From: Corallococcus macrosporus DSM 14697
GTDB lineage: Bacteria; Myxococcota; Myxococcia; Myxococcales; Myxococcaceae
Length of the DNA stretch: 64,000 nucleotides
Assembly (NCBI RefSeq): GCF_002305895.1
Contig: NZ_CP022203.1
Location: 8,691,001-8,755,000 of the forward strand
Direction of reading: 5' to 3'
Shown: piece by piece, positions 7,693-16,021 of the stretch
Layout: every line of letters begins with the position of its first letter
Numbering within the stretch: position 1 is the stretch's first letter
Notes under the pieces: model-generated
What the model saw: only the letters and a program-made list of their open reading frames with translations
Databases searched by the model: none
Told to the model about the DNA's origin: nothing
Program-made: the position numbers and the translations under genes

Positions 7693-8556
7693 ATGACCTC
7701 CGTCTTCGACCTCATCCTGCGCAGGCTGGTGCAAGGGCACCCCGACCAACTGCTCGCGCTCCTCTTCGGGGCGCAGACGCCGTCCTTCATCCGGGTGGCG
7801 GACTCCAGCCTTCCGCAATCCGAGCGGCGCGCGGACGCGGTCCTGGTGGTGGAAGCCCATGGCGTGCGCTTCGCCGTGGACGTCGAACTCCAGGCGCAGG
7901 CGGACCCCCACTTCGCGGAGCGACTGCTGGACTACACCGTCCGCATCCACCGCCGGGAGAAGTTGCCCGTACTGCCTGTCGCCATCTACCTCGTGCCAGA
8001 GGCCGAGGGCACACCACCACCCTACGGCTTCGAGTGCGCCGGGATGCGCGTCCTCACCTTCGACTTCCAGGTGATACGCCTCTGGGAGGTGGACTACCGC
8101 CAGCCCGCCTTGCAGGCAGCCACGGCCCTGCTTCCCCTCTCTGTCCTGGAATCGAACGCAGGCCCCGAGCGAATCGCCTGGGCGGAGTCCCGCATCCAGC
8201 AGGCCCCGAGCCTTTCGTCGGAGGAACGCCTAGACTTACTGGTGGTACTCGGCACGCTGGCGTCCCGCCGGTTCGGGCAGGACAGGCTCAGTCGGCACTT
8301 GAGGCACATCATGATTGATTCACCGTTCTGGGATGAGCTGCGCGCACAGGAGAGGGCACGGACTGAGGTCCACGAACGCGTCGAGACGCTGTTGATCTTC
8401 GCCAACGCACGAGGCATTCCCCAGCCGCCCGATGCCGAGGCGCGCCTCTCCCAACTCGACGCCTCGGCCCTGAAAGCCCTCGTCACCAAGGCGCTCACCA
8501 CCCCGGACACCGCGGCCACCGAGCTGCGCGCCCTCCTCACGGCGCCGAAGCACTGA
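7693..8556 (+). CDS. Rpn-family / PDDEXK transposase-like nuclease
   Basis: A 287-residue protein resembling the Rpn recombination-promoting nuclease / PD-(D/E)XK transposase-derived family. Seen: the N-terminal core with R46-A-D48 and the strand VDVELQ (62-67), giving the D...D/E-x-Q variant of the PD-(D/E)XK active site, and a helical C-terminal half ending in repeated small helices (LSQLDASALKALVTKALT). Such proteins are commonly multicopy and mobile-derived, and some act as DNA endonucleases. It diverges from the kinase/CBASS operon and converges with the ABC permease gene, whose stop lies 9 nt away. The neighbourhood fits a defence or accessory island edge, but no transposon ends were seen. 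Confidence 0.72.
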   Translation: MTSVFDLILRRLVQGHPDQLLALLFGAQTPSFIRVADSSLPQSERRADAVLVVEAHGVRFAVDVELQAQADPHFAERLLDYTVRIHRREKLPVLPVAIYLVPEAEGTPPPYGFECAGMRVLTFDFQVIRLWEVDYRQPALQAATALLPLSVLESNAGPERIAWAESRIQQAPSLSSEERLDLLVVLGTLASRRFGQDRLSRHLRHIMIDSPFWDELRAQERARTEVHERVETLLIFANARGIPQPPDAEARLSQLDASALKALVTKALTTPDTAATELRALLTAPKH

Positions 8557-8565
8557 CCGCGCCCC

Positions 8566-9378
8566 CTACTCCTTCACCGCCCCCGCCGTCAGCCCGGACA
8601 CAATCCGCCGCTGGAACAGCACGGTCAGCGCCACCAGGGGCAGCGTGGCCACCACGGAGGCCGCGGCAATCTCGCCCCACGGCTCGCGGTACTCGCTGGC
8701 GAACAGGCTGATGGCCACCGGCACGGTGCGCTTCTCCGGCGTGGAGAGGAACGTCAGCGCGTACAGGAACTCGTTCCACGCGAAGATGAAGACCAGAATC
8801 GCCGTCGTCGCCAGCCCGGGCGCGGCCAGGGGCAGCAGCACCTGACGGAAGGCCTGGAACGGCGTGCAGCCATCCACGCGCGCGGCGCGGTAGAGCTCGT
8901 CGGGCAGCGCCCGGAAGAACGACGTCAGCACCCACAGCGTCAACGGCAGGGCGAACGTCGCATACGGCAAGGCCAATCCCACCAGGCTGTCTCGCAGGCC
9001 CACCGCGCGCAGAATCAGGTACAGCGGGCTCACCGTGGCAATCGGCGGGAACATGCTCACCGCCAGCGCCGCGCTCAGCAGCAGGCCCTTGCCTCGGAAC
9101 TCCAGCTTCGCCAGGGCGAACGCAGCGGCGGCCCCCACCGTGAGACAGAAGCCCGTGGTCAGCGCCGCCACCACCAGCGAGTTCAACACCACGCGCAGGA
9201 AGGGCCGGCCCCAGAGCACGCTCGCGTAGTTCTCCAGCGTCAGGCGCGAGGGCCACGGCCGGGTCAGCTCGCCATCCGGCCACAGGCTCGTCAACACCTG
9301 CCAGCAGAAGGGCCCCAGGAAGAAGGTCAGGAACGCGACCACCGCCAGCGCGGTCCCCAGCCCAGGCCGCTGCCTCAT
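8566..9378 (-). CDS. Carbohydrate ABC transporter permease, MalG type
   Basis: The inner-membrane permease that pairs with the next gene (MalF type). Seen: a first hydrophobic helix directly after the start, about six membrane segments in all, and the cytoplasmic EAA loop (YRAARVDGCTPFQAFRQVLLP) that docks the ATPase. Its 270 residues match the MalG/UgpE group. Its start overlaps the end of the upstream MalF-type gene by 4 nt, so the two are translationally coupled. The substrate is probably a sugar or sugar-like solute; the sequence does not say which. Confidence 0.93.
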   Translation of the reverse strand: MRQRPGLGTALAVVAFLTFFLGPFCWQVLTSLWPDGELTRPWPSRLTLENYASVLWGRPFLRVVLNSLVVAALTTGFCLTVGAAAAFALAKLEFRGKGLLLSAALAVSMFPPIATVSPLYLILRAVGLRDSLVGLALPYATFALPLTLWVLTSFFRALPDELYRAARVDGCTPFQAFRQVLLPLAAPGLATTAILVFIFAWNEFLYALTFLSTPEKRTVPVAISLFASEYREPWGEIAAASVVATLPLVALTVLFQRRIVSGLTAGAVKE

Positions 9379-10253
9379 CGCGCCGCCTCCTCACGGCCGA
9401 GCAGCCGCAGCCACACCGCCGCCAGCACCACCACGCACAGGAAGGTCGCCACCGACAACGTGCTCCCGTACCCGAAGTCCCCCGAGCGCATCAGCGTCTT
9501 GTACGCGTAGATGCTCAGCGTCTCCGTCGTGTTCGCCGGCCCGCCCTCCGTCAGCACGTAGATGGCGTCGAACACCCGGAACGCATCCAGCGAACGGAAC
9601 AGCAACGCCAGCAGCAGCGCCGGCTTGAGCAGCGGGAGCGTTATCGACACGAACACGCGCCACGGTGACGCCCCGTCCACCCGCGCCGCCTTGTACAGGT
9701 CCTCGGGGATGCCCTGCAGGCCCGCGAGCACCAGCAGCGCCACGAAGGGCGTCGTCTTCCACACGTCCACCAGGATGGCCGCGTGCAGCGCGTACCCCGG
9801 GGCCCCCAGCCAGTTGATGTCCTGCCCGGGCAGCAGCCGGTTGATGACGCCGTACTCCGGGTTGAACATCCACGCCCACAGCCGCGCGCTCACCACGGTG
9901 GGAATGGCCCACGGCACCAACACCGACGCCCGCAGCAGCCCCCTGCCAGGGAACGCCTTCTGGAGCAGCAACGCCAGCGGCACCGCGAGCAGCAGCTCCA
10001 CCGTCACCGCCACCGCCGTGAAGTACGCTGTGTTCCCCAGCGCCGCCCAGAAGCGCGAGTCCCCCAGCAGGTACGCGTAGTTCGCAAGCCCCGTGAAGCG
10101 CCGCTCGCCGAAGACGAGGATGAAGCGGTGCAGGCTCAGCCACACCGCCGCCAGGATGGGGTACAGCGCCACGCCCCCCAGCACCAGCACCGCCGGCGCC
10201 ACCAGCAGGTACGCCTGCCGCCGCTCCCGCTCCAGCGAGCCCCGGGGACTCAT
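9375..10253 (-). CDS. Carbohydrate ABC transporter permease, MalF type
   Basis: Partner permease of the MalG-type protein downstream. Seen: an N-terminal membrane helix (AYLLVAPAVLVLGGVALYP), about six segments and the EAA loop LYKAARVDGASPWRVFVSI. I place the start at the ATG at 10253 (MSPRGSLERERR), because the upstream in-frame extension to 10394 is low-complexity Gly/Arg sequence unlike the family. The protein is then 292 residues. A 190-nt interval separates it from the binding-protein gene on the same strand. Confidence 0.92.
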   Translation of the reverse strand: MSPRGSLERERRQAYLLVAPAVLVLGGVALYPILAAVWLSLHRFILVFGERRFTGLANYAYLLGDSRFWAALGNTAYFTAVAVTVELLLAVPLALLLQKAFPGRGLLRASVLVPWAIPTVVSARLWAWMFNPEYGVINRLLPGQDINWLGAPGYALHAAILVDVWKTTPFVALLVLAGLQGIPEDLYKAARVDGASPWRVFVSITLPLLKPALLLALLFRSLDAFRVFDAIYVLTEGGPANTTETLSIYAYKTLMRSGDFGYGSTLSVATFLCVVVLAAVWLRLLGREEAAR

Positions 10254-10443
10254 GGCCGCGCCTCCCACGGAGAAACCGCCCTCACCAGCAACAGGCACAC
10301 CTGCCGCCGCTCCCGCGAGCCCCGCGGACGTAGGACCGCGCCGCCCACCGAGGGACCGCCCGCGTCCGCGAGCCGCACGCATCCAGGGCGCCACCGTGAA
10401 CCGCCCATCCCCCCCGCCCTTCCTTGGAAACGGTGGCTCAAGC

Positions 10444-11724
10444 TCACGGCCCCTCCCCCGTCAGGTGGTCCACCTGCCGCTGCGCGCGCTTCAGCGCGAC
10501 CTCCGGCGTGCGCAGGCCCGCCACAGCGGCGGAGAACTCGCTCTGGAGCACGTCCGAAATCAGGTTGTAGTACGGCGTCACCGGCCGGGGCCTCGCGCGC
10601 TCCACCAGGGGCAGCAGCCCGGCGATGAACGGCGCCTCTTCCCGCAGGCGCGCGTCCTGGTACACGGCGGGCCGCGGCGGGTTGCGCGCGTAGTGCAGCG
10701 CCAGCACCCGGTTGGCCTCCGGTGACGTGAGGTGCGCAATCAGCCGCGCCGCCAGCCTCCGCCGCTCCGGCGACACGTGCGCGTTCACCGCGAGCTGCCA
10801 CCCGCCCAGCGCCCCCGAGCCCGGCTCGCCGCTCACCGTCGGCAGCGGGGCGATGCCCACGTTGCCGCGGATGGGCGAGCCCGGCTTCTGCGCCTCGCTC
10901 CACGCATACGGCCAGTTGCGCATGAACACCGCGCGCCCCTCCTGGAACACCCGCCGCGACTCCTCCTCGGCGAAGCCCGTCACCGTCGCCGGGGACACGC
11001 CGCGCTCAATCAGGCCCCGCAGGTACGCGAGCGCCTCGCGCGCGGGCGCGTCATCCAGCAGCACCCGCCCATCCTCCGACAGCGCCCGGCCGCCGTGCCC
11101 CCACAGCGCCTCGTACACGTTGCAGGACAGGCCCTCGTACTGCCGGCCCTGCCACACGTAGCCCTGGAGCCCGGGCGTCTTCGCCATCGCCTCGCGCGCG
11201 AAGCGCTCCAGCTCCGCGTAGGTGCGCGGCGCGCGCGGCACCAGGTCCGTGCGGTAGTAGAGCACCCCCACGTCCAGGTACCAGGGCACCGCGTACGTGC
11301 GGCCCTCCACCACCACGGCCTCCACCGGGCCGGGGAAGAAGTCCTCGCGCAGCCGCTCGGGCGGGAACTCCCTGGACAGGTCCGCAATCCACCCCGCCCG
11401 CGCGAACTCCGGCACCCAGACGACGTCCGCCACCAGCACGTCGAAGTCCCGGGCCCCGCCCTCCAGCGAGGTGAGGAAGAACTGGTGCGCCAGGTCGGAG
11501 GCGTTGGGCAGCGCCTCGGTGACGAGCTCCACCCCGGGATTTTCACGCTCGAAGCGTGCCAGCAGCTCGCGGAACGGCTCCGGCGGGCCCCACAGCGGCT
11601 GATACTTGAAGACCAGCCGCGTGCGCCCCTGGGCCTGCTCCGCCGCGTCCTGCCGCCGGCAGCCCCAGACGCCCAGCCCCAGGACGAGGCCCAGCGCGAG
11701 CACGATGGAGGAAACGCGTCTCAT
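10444..11724 (-). CDS. Extracellular solute (sugar)-binding lipoprotein of the ABC importer
   Basis: Periplasmic or membrane-anchored binding protein of the family 1 (MalE-like) type, delivering substrate to the two permeases downstream. Seen: start at 11724 (MRRVSSIVLALG) giving a classic lipoprotein signal ending at WGC, then the mature domain with the family sequence around 55-70 (LLARFERENPGVELV) and the IADLSREF... WYLDVGVLYYRTDLV blocks. A longer in-frame start at 11748 would spoil the signal peptide. First gene of a three-gene unit without an ATPase; in this family a shared MsmK/MalK-like ATPase can be encoded elsewhere. Confidence 0.92.
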   Translation of the reverse strand: MRRVSSIVLALGLVLGLGVWGCRRQDAAEQAQGRTRLVFKYQPLWGPPEPFRELLARFERENPGVELVTEALPNASDLAHQFFLTSLEGGARDFDVLVADVVWVPEFARAGWIADLSREFPPERLREDFFPGPVEAVVVEGRTYAVPWYLDVGVLYYRTDLVPRAPRTYAELERFAREAMAKTPGLQGYVWQGRQYEGLSCNVYEALWGHGGRALSEDGRVLLDDAPAREALAYLRGLIERGVSPATVTGFAEEESRRVFQEGRAVFMRNWPYAWSEAQKPGSPIRGNVGIAPLPTVSGEPGSGALGGWQLAVNAHVSPERRRLAARLIAHLTSPEANRVLALHYARNPPRPAVYQDARLREEAPFIAGLLPLVERARPRPVTPYYNLISDVLQSEFSAAVAGLRTPEVALKRAQRQVDHLTGEGP

Positions 11725-11966
11725 GCGCGGGCATGACTCCAGCCACACCCACCCCCGTCAAGCCCGGGAATCCAGGTCGGTCCGCACGTCAACATCCCGG
11801 AAGTCTGGTGCTCCTGGGTGAAAACACACTTTTCAGACATCCAGGCACGTCCGGCAAAGACAATCACGCCCGGTGAGTCATCATGAACCAAGGGAGAGCC
11901 ACGATTCGCTTGGACGCTGTCTCAGCGGTATTCTCATCCAGGCAGGAACAACTGGAGGGGGAAGCG

Positions 11967-12386
11967 ATGAAACAGCAGTCGCGGGATTGGCAGTGCGGTG
12001 CGCACCGGGCCCACTTCGAGGAGCCGGACACCCTGGTCGCCGAGTTCAGTGGCCCCATCAGCCTGGAAGAGGTGAAGGAGACGGTGGCGCTCTACCAGCA
12101 GACCGCCGCCGACCATGGCCAGTACTACCTCATCGCGGACATCGGCCGCTCGCAGCTCGAGGCGGCCGGGCGCCGGTACATGTCGGAGAAGGCCAGCTCC
12201 GACTGGTACCACGCCATCATCTACGTCGGCGCCGACATCGTCATGCAGACCTTCGTCAAGGCCATCGCCCTGGCGCTGCTCTTCACCGGCAAGTCCACCT
12301 TCGAAACGGTGTTCGTGAAGACGCAGGACGAGGCGCGCGCCTGGGTGGCCCAGCACCGGCTCCGCCTCAAGAGCAAAGCAGGCTAG
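11967..12386 (+). CDS. STAS/SpoIIAA-like small protein, copy 1
   Basis: A soluble 139-residue protein with an alternating beta-alpha pattern like STAS/SpoIIAA-type domains (VAEFSGPISLEEVKETVALY, then YYLIADIGRSQLE). I chose the ATG at 11967 because GGAGGGGGAAGC precedes it; the longer in-frame start at 11883 lacks this. The paralogue that follows within 100 bp shares the blocks YYLIADIG, YVGADIV, QTF and the FTGKS-FET run. The molecular role is unknown; such domains often bind ligands or partner proteins. No phosphorylatable Ser in the SpoIIAA position could be confirmed by eye. Confidence 0.7.
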   Translation: MKQQSRDWQCGAHRAHFEEPDTLVAEFSGPISLEEVKETVALYQQTAADHGQYYLIADIGRSQLEAAGRRYMSEKASSDWYHAIIYVGADIVMQTFVKAIALALLFTGKSTFETVFVKTQDEARAWVAQHRLRLKSKAG

Positions 12387-12480
12387 TGGGTCAGGAATTC
12401 CCCGCCCAAATTGACAGGCATGTATCTCGCGCTATTCCCTGGTGGGCGTTATGCTCACCGGGGATTCTGGAGGGAGTGAC

Positions 12481-12894
12481 ATGCAGCAACTGGATTGGAA
12501 ATTCGGCCCCCACTCGGTCCGCTATGAAGCACCCGACATCGTGCTGGCGACCTTCGTCGGTCCCATCGACCTGGACGAAATCAAGCGCGCGGTGGACGTG
12601 TACGGGGAGATTGCCCAGAAGTACGGGCCCTACTACCTGATCGCCGACATCGGGCAGTCCCAGCTCGGCGCGGAGCCGCGGCGCTACCTGTCGGAGAACG
12701 CCAAGGCGGACTGGTTCAAGGGCAGCGTCTACGTGGGCGCGGACGTGGTGCAGCAGACCTTCGGCAAGGTCATCGCGCTGGGCATGCTCTTCACCGGCAA
12801 GTCGCGCTTCGAGACGACCTTCGTGAAGGACCACGAGGAAGCGCGCGCCTGGGTCGCGCAGCATCGCCAGAAGCACAAGAAGAAGCTGGGCTGA
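12481..12894 (+). CDS. STAS/SpoIIAA-like small protein, copy 2 (tandem paralogue)
   Basis: A 137-residue paralogue of the preceding gene. The ATG at 12481 follows GGAGGGAGTGAC; the in-frame extension to 12442 is rejected. Shared blocks are YYLIADIG, YVGADVV, QQTFGKVIALG, LFTGKS-FETTFVK and EARAWVAQHR. Divergence is concentrated in the first 40 residues and in the Lys-rich tail (KHKKKLG), which suggests an old duplication. Its neighbours give no pathway. A strong hairpin follows, so the pair is probably one transcription unit ending here. Confidence 0.72.
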   Translation: MQQLDWKFGPHSVRYEAPDIVLATFVGPIDLDEIKRAVDVYGEIAQKYGPYYLIADIGQSQLGAEPRRYLSENAKADWFKGSVYVGADVVQQTFGKVIALGMLFTGKSRFETTFVKDHEEARAWVAQHRQKHKKKLG

Positions 12895-12916
12895 GCACCC
12901 GCCCCATCCCCCCTGC

Positions 12917-12959
12917 CCTGGAGCGCCACCCGCCACGCCACCGGCGGGCACGCTCCAGG
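12917..12959 (+). terminator. Nested hairpin after the STAS pair
   Basis: Outer arms CCTGGAGCG / CGCTCCAGG (9 bp) enclose inner arms CCCGCC / GGCGGG with an 8-nt loop. It starts 22 nt after the stop of the second STAS gene. No U-tract follows, which is common in very GC-rich genomes. Confidence 0.6.
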
Positions 12960-13019
12960 CGCGTCCGAGCGTCCTCCCCAGGGTACGCCCCGAGTGAAAT
13001 CCCGCACACTCTCCGGCAC

Positions 13020-13125
13020 TACACGCACATTTACTGGAATCAGCCGTCAAGACTGAAGACCAGTGAAAATGAAAAAGTGTGCCCTTACTGGCAATAAAGC
13101 CAGAATTCGTTGTATAGGCGGATTT
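13020..13125 (+). promoter_or_regulatory. A/T-rich upstream region of the P450 gene with dyad
   Basis: The 380-nt interval between the STAS pair and the P450 holds an unusually A/T-rich stretch here. It includes the dyad CTGGC-AATAAA-GCCAG (13088-13103) and a TTGTATAG element just after it. The drop in GC against about 70% around it marks a likely promoter/operator for the P450 gene. A 35-codon reading frame from 13070 has no supporting feature. Confidence 0.4.
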
Positions 13126-13275
13126 GGGGAGTCCCACCCTGCCCGGTCTTTCCTCGCTGGCTCCCCGCACCCCTGAGCACCCGCCGCCTGTAGGGGCCTG
13201 GCCCCTTCATTGCCATTCCACCCGTTGCAGACGAACCGCGTGCCGGGGGGCCGCGCTCGTCTGGCGAGCCACGCC

Positions 13276-14565
13276 ATGCCTGTGTCCGCACAAAAGCAGG
13301 AAGAGACCGGAGTCCCCGCCCACGCGCAGGCGGGCCGCTGCCCTCACCTGGGCGCCCAGTACAACCCCTTCGCCGGCCCCCACGTGGAGGACCCACACGG
13401 CTTCTTCGAGAAGCTGCGCAAGGACGAGCCCGTCACGTTCAGCCCCATGCTGAACATGTGGCTGGTCAGCCGCTTCGAGGACATCTCCCAGGTGCTGAAG
13501 AGCCCGGCGCAGTACTCCAACCGGGACATGCTCGTCAGCGGCACGCACCTGACGGACGAGGCCAAGGCCGTGCTCGACCAGGGCTTCCCCACCGCGCACG
13601 TGCTGCTGGGCATGGACCCGCCGGAGCACACCCGGCTGCGCCGCCTGATGAACCGGGGCTTCACCGCGCAGCGCATCAACGGCATGGCGCCCTTCATCCG
13701 GGAGATGGCCTCCACCCTGGTGGACCGCTTCGCGAAGGAGGGGCAGGCGGACCTGGTGACGCAGTTGGCCTGGCCGCTGCCCGTCCACGTCATCCTCGGC
13801 GTCATGGGCGTGCCGCAGGAGGACGTCTGGAGAATCAAGCGCTGGAGCTCGGACTGGCAGCAGCTCGTCTTCGAGTACGTGGAGCCGGAGCGCCAGGTGG
13901 AGATGGCGAAGGGCGTCATCGAGTTCCAGCAGTACTGCATCCGCCTCATCGAGGACCGGAAGAAGAACCCCCGGGAGGACCTCACGAGCTACCTGGTGGC
14001 CGTGGAGAACGACGGCGAGGCGCTGAGCATGCACGAGCTGGTGATGGCCGTGGGCGCGTCCATGCTGTCGGCCGGCCACGAGTCCACCACCGCGCTGATG
14101 GCCAACGCCTGGAAGGTGGCCCTCCAGCACGGCCTGTGGCAGCGCCTGCGCGACCACCGGGAGCTGGTGCCGAAGTTCCTCGAGGAGTCCAGCCGCTACG
14201 ACTCCGTCTCCCACGCCATGATTCGCACCGCGAAGGAGGACGTGGAGCTGAGCGGGGTGAAGATTCCCGCGGGCGCGCGCCTGCTGCTCCTCTTCGCCGC
14301 CGGCAGCCGGGACGAGTCCCTCTGCCCCCACGCCAACACGCTGGACCTGGACCGGGAGAAGGTGCCCCAGCACCTCACCTACGGCCGAGGCACCCACTTC
14401 TGCCTGGGCGCCCCCCTGGCCCGGCTCCAGTTCGAAATCACCACGAACGTCCTCCTGGACCGGCTGCCAGACCCGAAGCTCGTCCCCGGCCAGGACTTCG
14501 GCACCTGGCAGAGCCTGGTGCTGCGGCAGATGAAGCACCTGAAGGTGGAGTGGACCCCTACCTGA
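13276..14565 (+). CDS. Cytochrome P450
   Basis: A soluble bacterial P450 of 429 residues that inserts one oxygen atom from O2 into an organic substrate, using electrons from a ferredoxin partner. Seen: the oxygen-binding I-helix AGHESTT, the K-helix ExxR as EESSRY, and the haem-thiolate loop YGRGTHFCLG with the ligand Cys near residue 376. I start at the ATG at 13276 (MPVSAQKQ); the longer frame depends on a TTG at 13210. The position usually held by Phe at the start of the haem loop is Tyr here. No ferredoxin or reductase gene is adjacent. The next gene, a membrane fatty-acid desaturase on the same strand, hints at a lipid or fatty-acid substrate. Confidence 0.95.
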   Translation: MPVSAQKQEETGVPAHAQAGRCPHLGAQYNPFAGPHVEDPHGFFEKLRKDEPVTFSPMLNMWLVSRFEDISQVLKSPAQYSNRDMLVSGTHLTDEAKAVLDQGFPTAHVLLGMDPPEHTRLRRLMNRGFTAQRINGMAPFIREMASTLVDRFAKEGQADLVTQLAWPLPVHVILGVMGVPQEDVWRIKRWSSDWQQLVFEYVEPERQVEMAKGVIEFQQYCIRLIEDRKKNPREDLTSYLVAVENDGEALSMHELVMAVGASMLSAGHESTTALMANAWKVALQHGLWQRLRDHRELVPKFLEESSRYDSVSHAMIRTAKEDVELSGVKIPAGARLLLLFAAGSRDESLCPHANTLDLDREKVPQHLTYGRGTHFCLGAPLARLQFEITTNVLLDRLPDPKLVPGQDFGTWQSLVLRQMKHLKVEWTPT

Positions 14566-14766
14566 GCCCACCCCACCCCGGGATGAACCAGGGCCTGGCG
14601 ACCGACACCGGTCTCCAGGCCCTCGTCATGTCCGGAGCCCGCGATTTCGGGCTCGAAGCGGACGATTTCCTACAAAGAAGGGTAGAAACCCACCCCACCT
14701 TGAGTGAATGGGCGGGACAAAAGCGACCCCCATGGGGTACAGGAGGACCCGAATCACCACGCTCAC

Positions 14767-14788
14767 TCTGGAACGCGTGCATTCCAGA
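14767..14788. promoter_or_regulatory. Dyad in the P450-desaturase interval
   Basis: TCTGGAA-N8-TTCCAGA is a perfect 7-bp inverted repeat in the 310-nt gap between the P450 and the desaturase. It lies about 90 bp before the desaturase start, next to an A/T-rich patch (GAATTTTCTTGCC). It is the best operator candidate for separate control of the desaturase; nothing else was seen in this gap. Confidence 0.4.
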
Positions 14789-14875
14789 AAGAATTTTCTT
14801 GCCTCACCACCCATTTCCGCGAGAAAGAGTCCAGGAACACCCTGCTTCCGAGTAAAGCAGAAGGAGCCCCCCGAC

Positions 14876-15928
14876 ATGTACGCTCAAGTGGTGGATGAGG
14901 CCGACATTCAGTACGCGCACCGAGTGGACCGCAAGGCGCTGGCGGCCATCACCCGGGAGATGTCCAAGGTGAACAATGGTCGGGCGCTGTGGGCGCTCGC
15001 CTGCCAGTGGCTGGTCATCGTCGCGGCATTTGCCTTCGTCGTCCTCGTGGACCGCTGGTGGGCCTGGCCGCTGGCGGCGGTGCTCATCGCCACGCGGCAG
15101 CACGCCATGCTCGCGCTGATGCACGAGGCGGCGCACTACCACTTCCTGTCCAACCGCAAGGTGTCGGACGTGGTCAGCGACCTGCTCTGCGCCTTCCCGC
15201 TGAACATGACGACGGCGGGCTACCGGCACGAGCACATGCTGCACCACCGGTATGTGAATACGGACAAGGACCCGTACCTCGCCGGGCAGCTGGTGGACGC
15301 CTCCTGGCACTTCCCCCGCACGCCGATGCGCGCCACGGCCGTGTTCCTGGCGGACGCGCTGGGCCTGTACGCCCCCAACCACCTGAAGGTGGTGCTGCCC
15401 TGGACGTACTGGGGCCGCCTGGTGGGCCGCGCCCAGCCGCGCATCACCCCGATGGAGCACCTGCGCTACTGGCTGTACGTGGCCACGCTCGTCACGGTGC
15501 TGGTGACGACGGGCGCGTGGCTGCACTGGCTGCTGCTGTGGGTGATGCCGACGACGACGGTGATGATGGCCTTCTTCCGGATGCGCGCCCTGGGTGAGCA
15601 CCCCATCGAGGAGAGCACCTCCGGTGACGAGACGCGCGAGACGCGCGACGTGCTGGGCACCGCGCTGGAGAACTTCTTCATCGCGCCGCTCAACGTGAAC
15701 CTCCACCTCACCCACCACGCCTTCCCCTCCGTGCCCTTCTACAACCTGCCCGCCATGCACGAGCAGCTCGACAAGGCCGGCCTGCTGGAGGACGGGGTGA
15801 ACCAGTTCGACACGTACCTGGGCAAGGAGAACAGCCTCATCCAGTACCTCACGCGTGAGCCGGAGGCCTCCGCCGCCGCGGCGGCCGCGTCCCAGCAGCC
15901 GCGCCTGGTCCAGCCGCTCCACTCGTGA
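14876..15928 (+). CDS. Membrane fatty-acid desaturase
   Basis: An integral-membrane di-iron desaturase/hydroxylase of 350 residues acting on lipid acyl chains. Seen: the three histidine boxes HEAAH (83-87), HEHMLHH (118-124) and a distal HLTHH. Hydrophobic segments flank the first box and a long pair lies around residues 195-235. The ATG at 14876 follows AAGGAGCC, while the longer frame from 14708 runs through non-coding-like sequence. It follows the P450 gene on the same strand after 310 nt, so the two could act on one lipid, but the dyad in between allows separate promoters. The third box has the spacing typical of this superfamily. Confidence 0.95.
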   Translation: MYAQVVDEADIQYAHRVDRKALAAITREMSKVNNGRALWALACQWLVIVAAFAFVVLVDRWWAWPLAAVLIATRQHAMLALMHEAAHYHFLSNRKVSDVVSDLLCAFPLNMTTAGYRHEHMLHHRYVNTDKDPYLAGQLVDASWHFPRTPMRATAVFLADALGLYAPNHLKVVLPWTYWGRLVGRAQPRITPMEHLRYWLYVATLVTVLVTTGAWLHWLLLWVMPTTTVMMAFFRMRALGEHPIEESTSGDETRETRDVLGTALENFFIAPLNVNLHLTHHAFPSVPFYNLPAMHEQLDKAGLLEDGVNQFDTYLGKENSLIQYLTREPEASAAAAAASQQPRLVQPLHS

Positions 15929-16021
15929 GGAGCGCCGCGAGCCTGTGCGCCTCGCGCGGTGCCATCCAGGTGTAGCCGGGGGGCTCCACCCAGGATGGCC
16001 AGCGAGGCGTCAGGCCCGCGG

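Noticed and set aside
8566-9378. Reading the permease on the overlapping frame 8537-9394
   Set aside because: That frame is Arg/Gly-rich and lacks membrane helices; 8566-9378 has the EAA loop and helices.
13070-13177. A 35-codon frame starting MKKCALTGNK
   Set aside because: Its start looks somewhat like ribosomal protein L28 but the rest does not, and the region reads better as a promoter.
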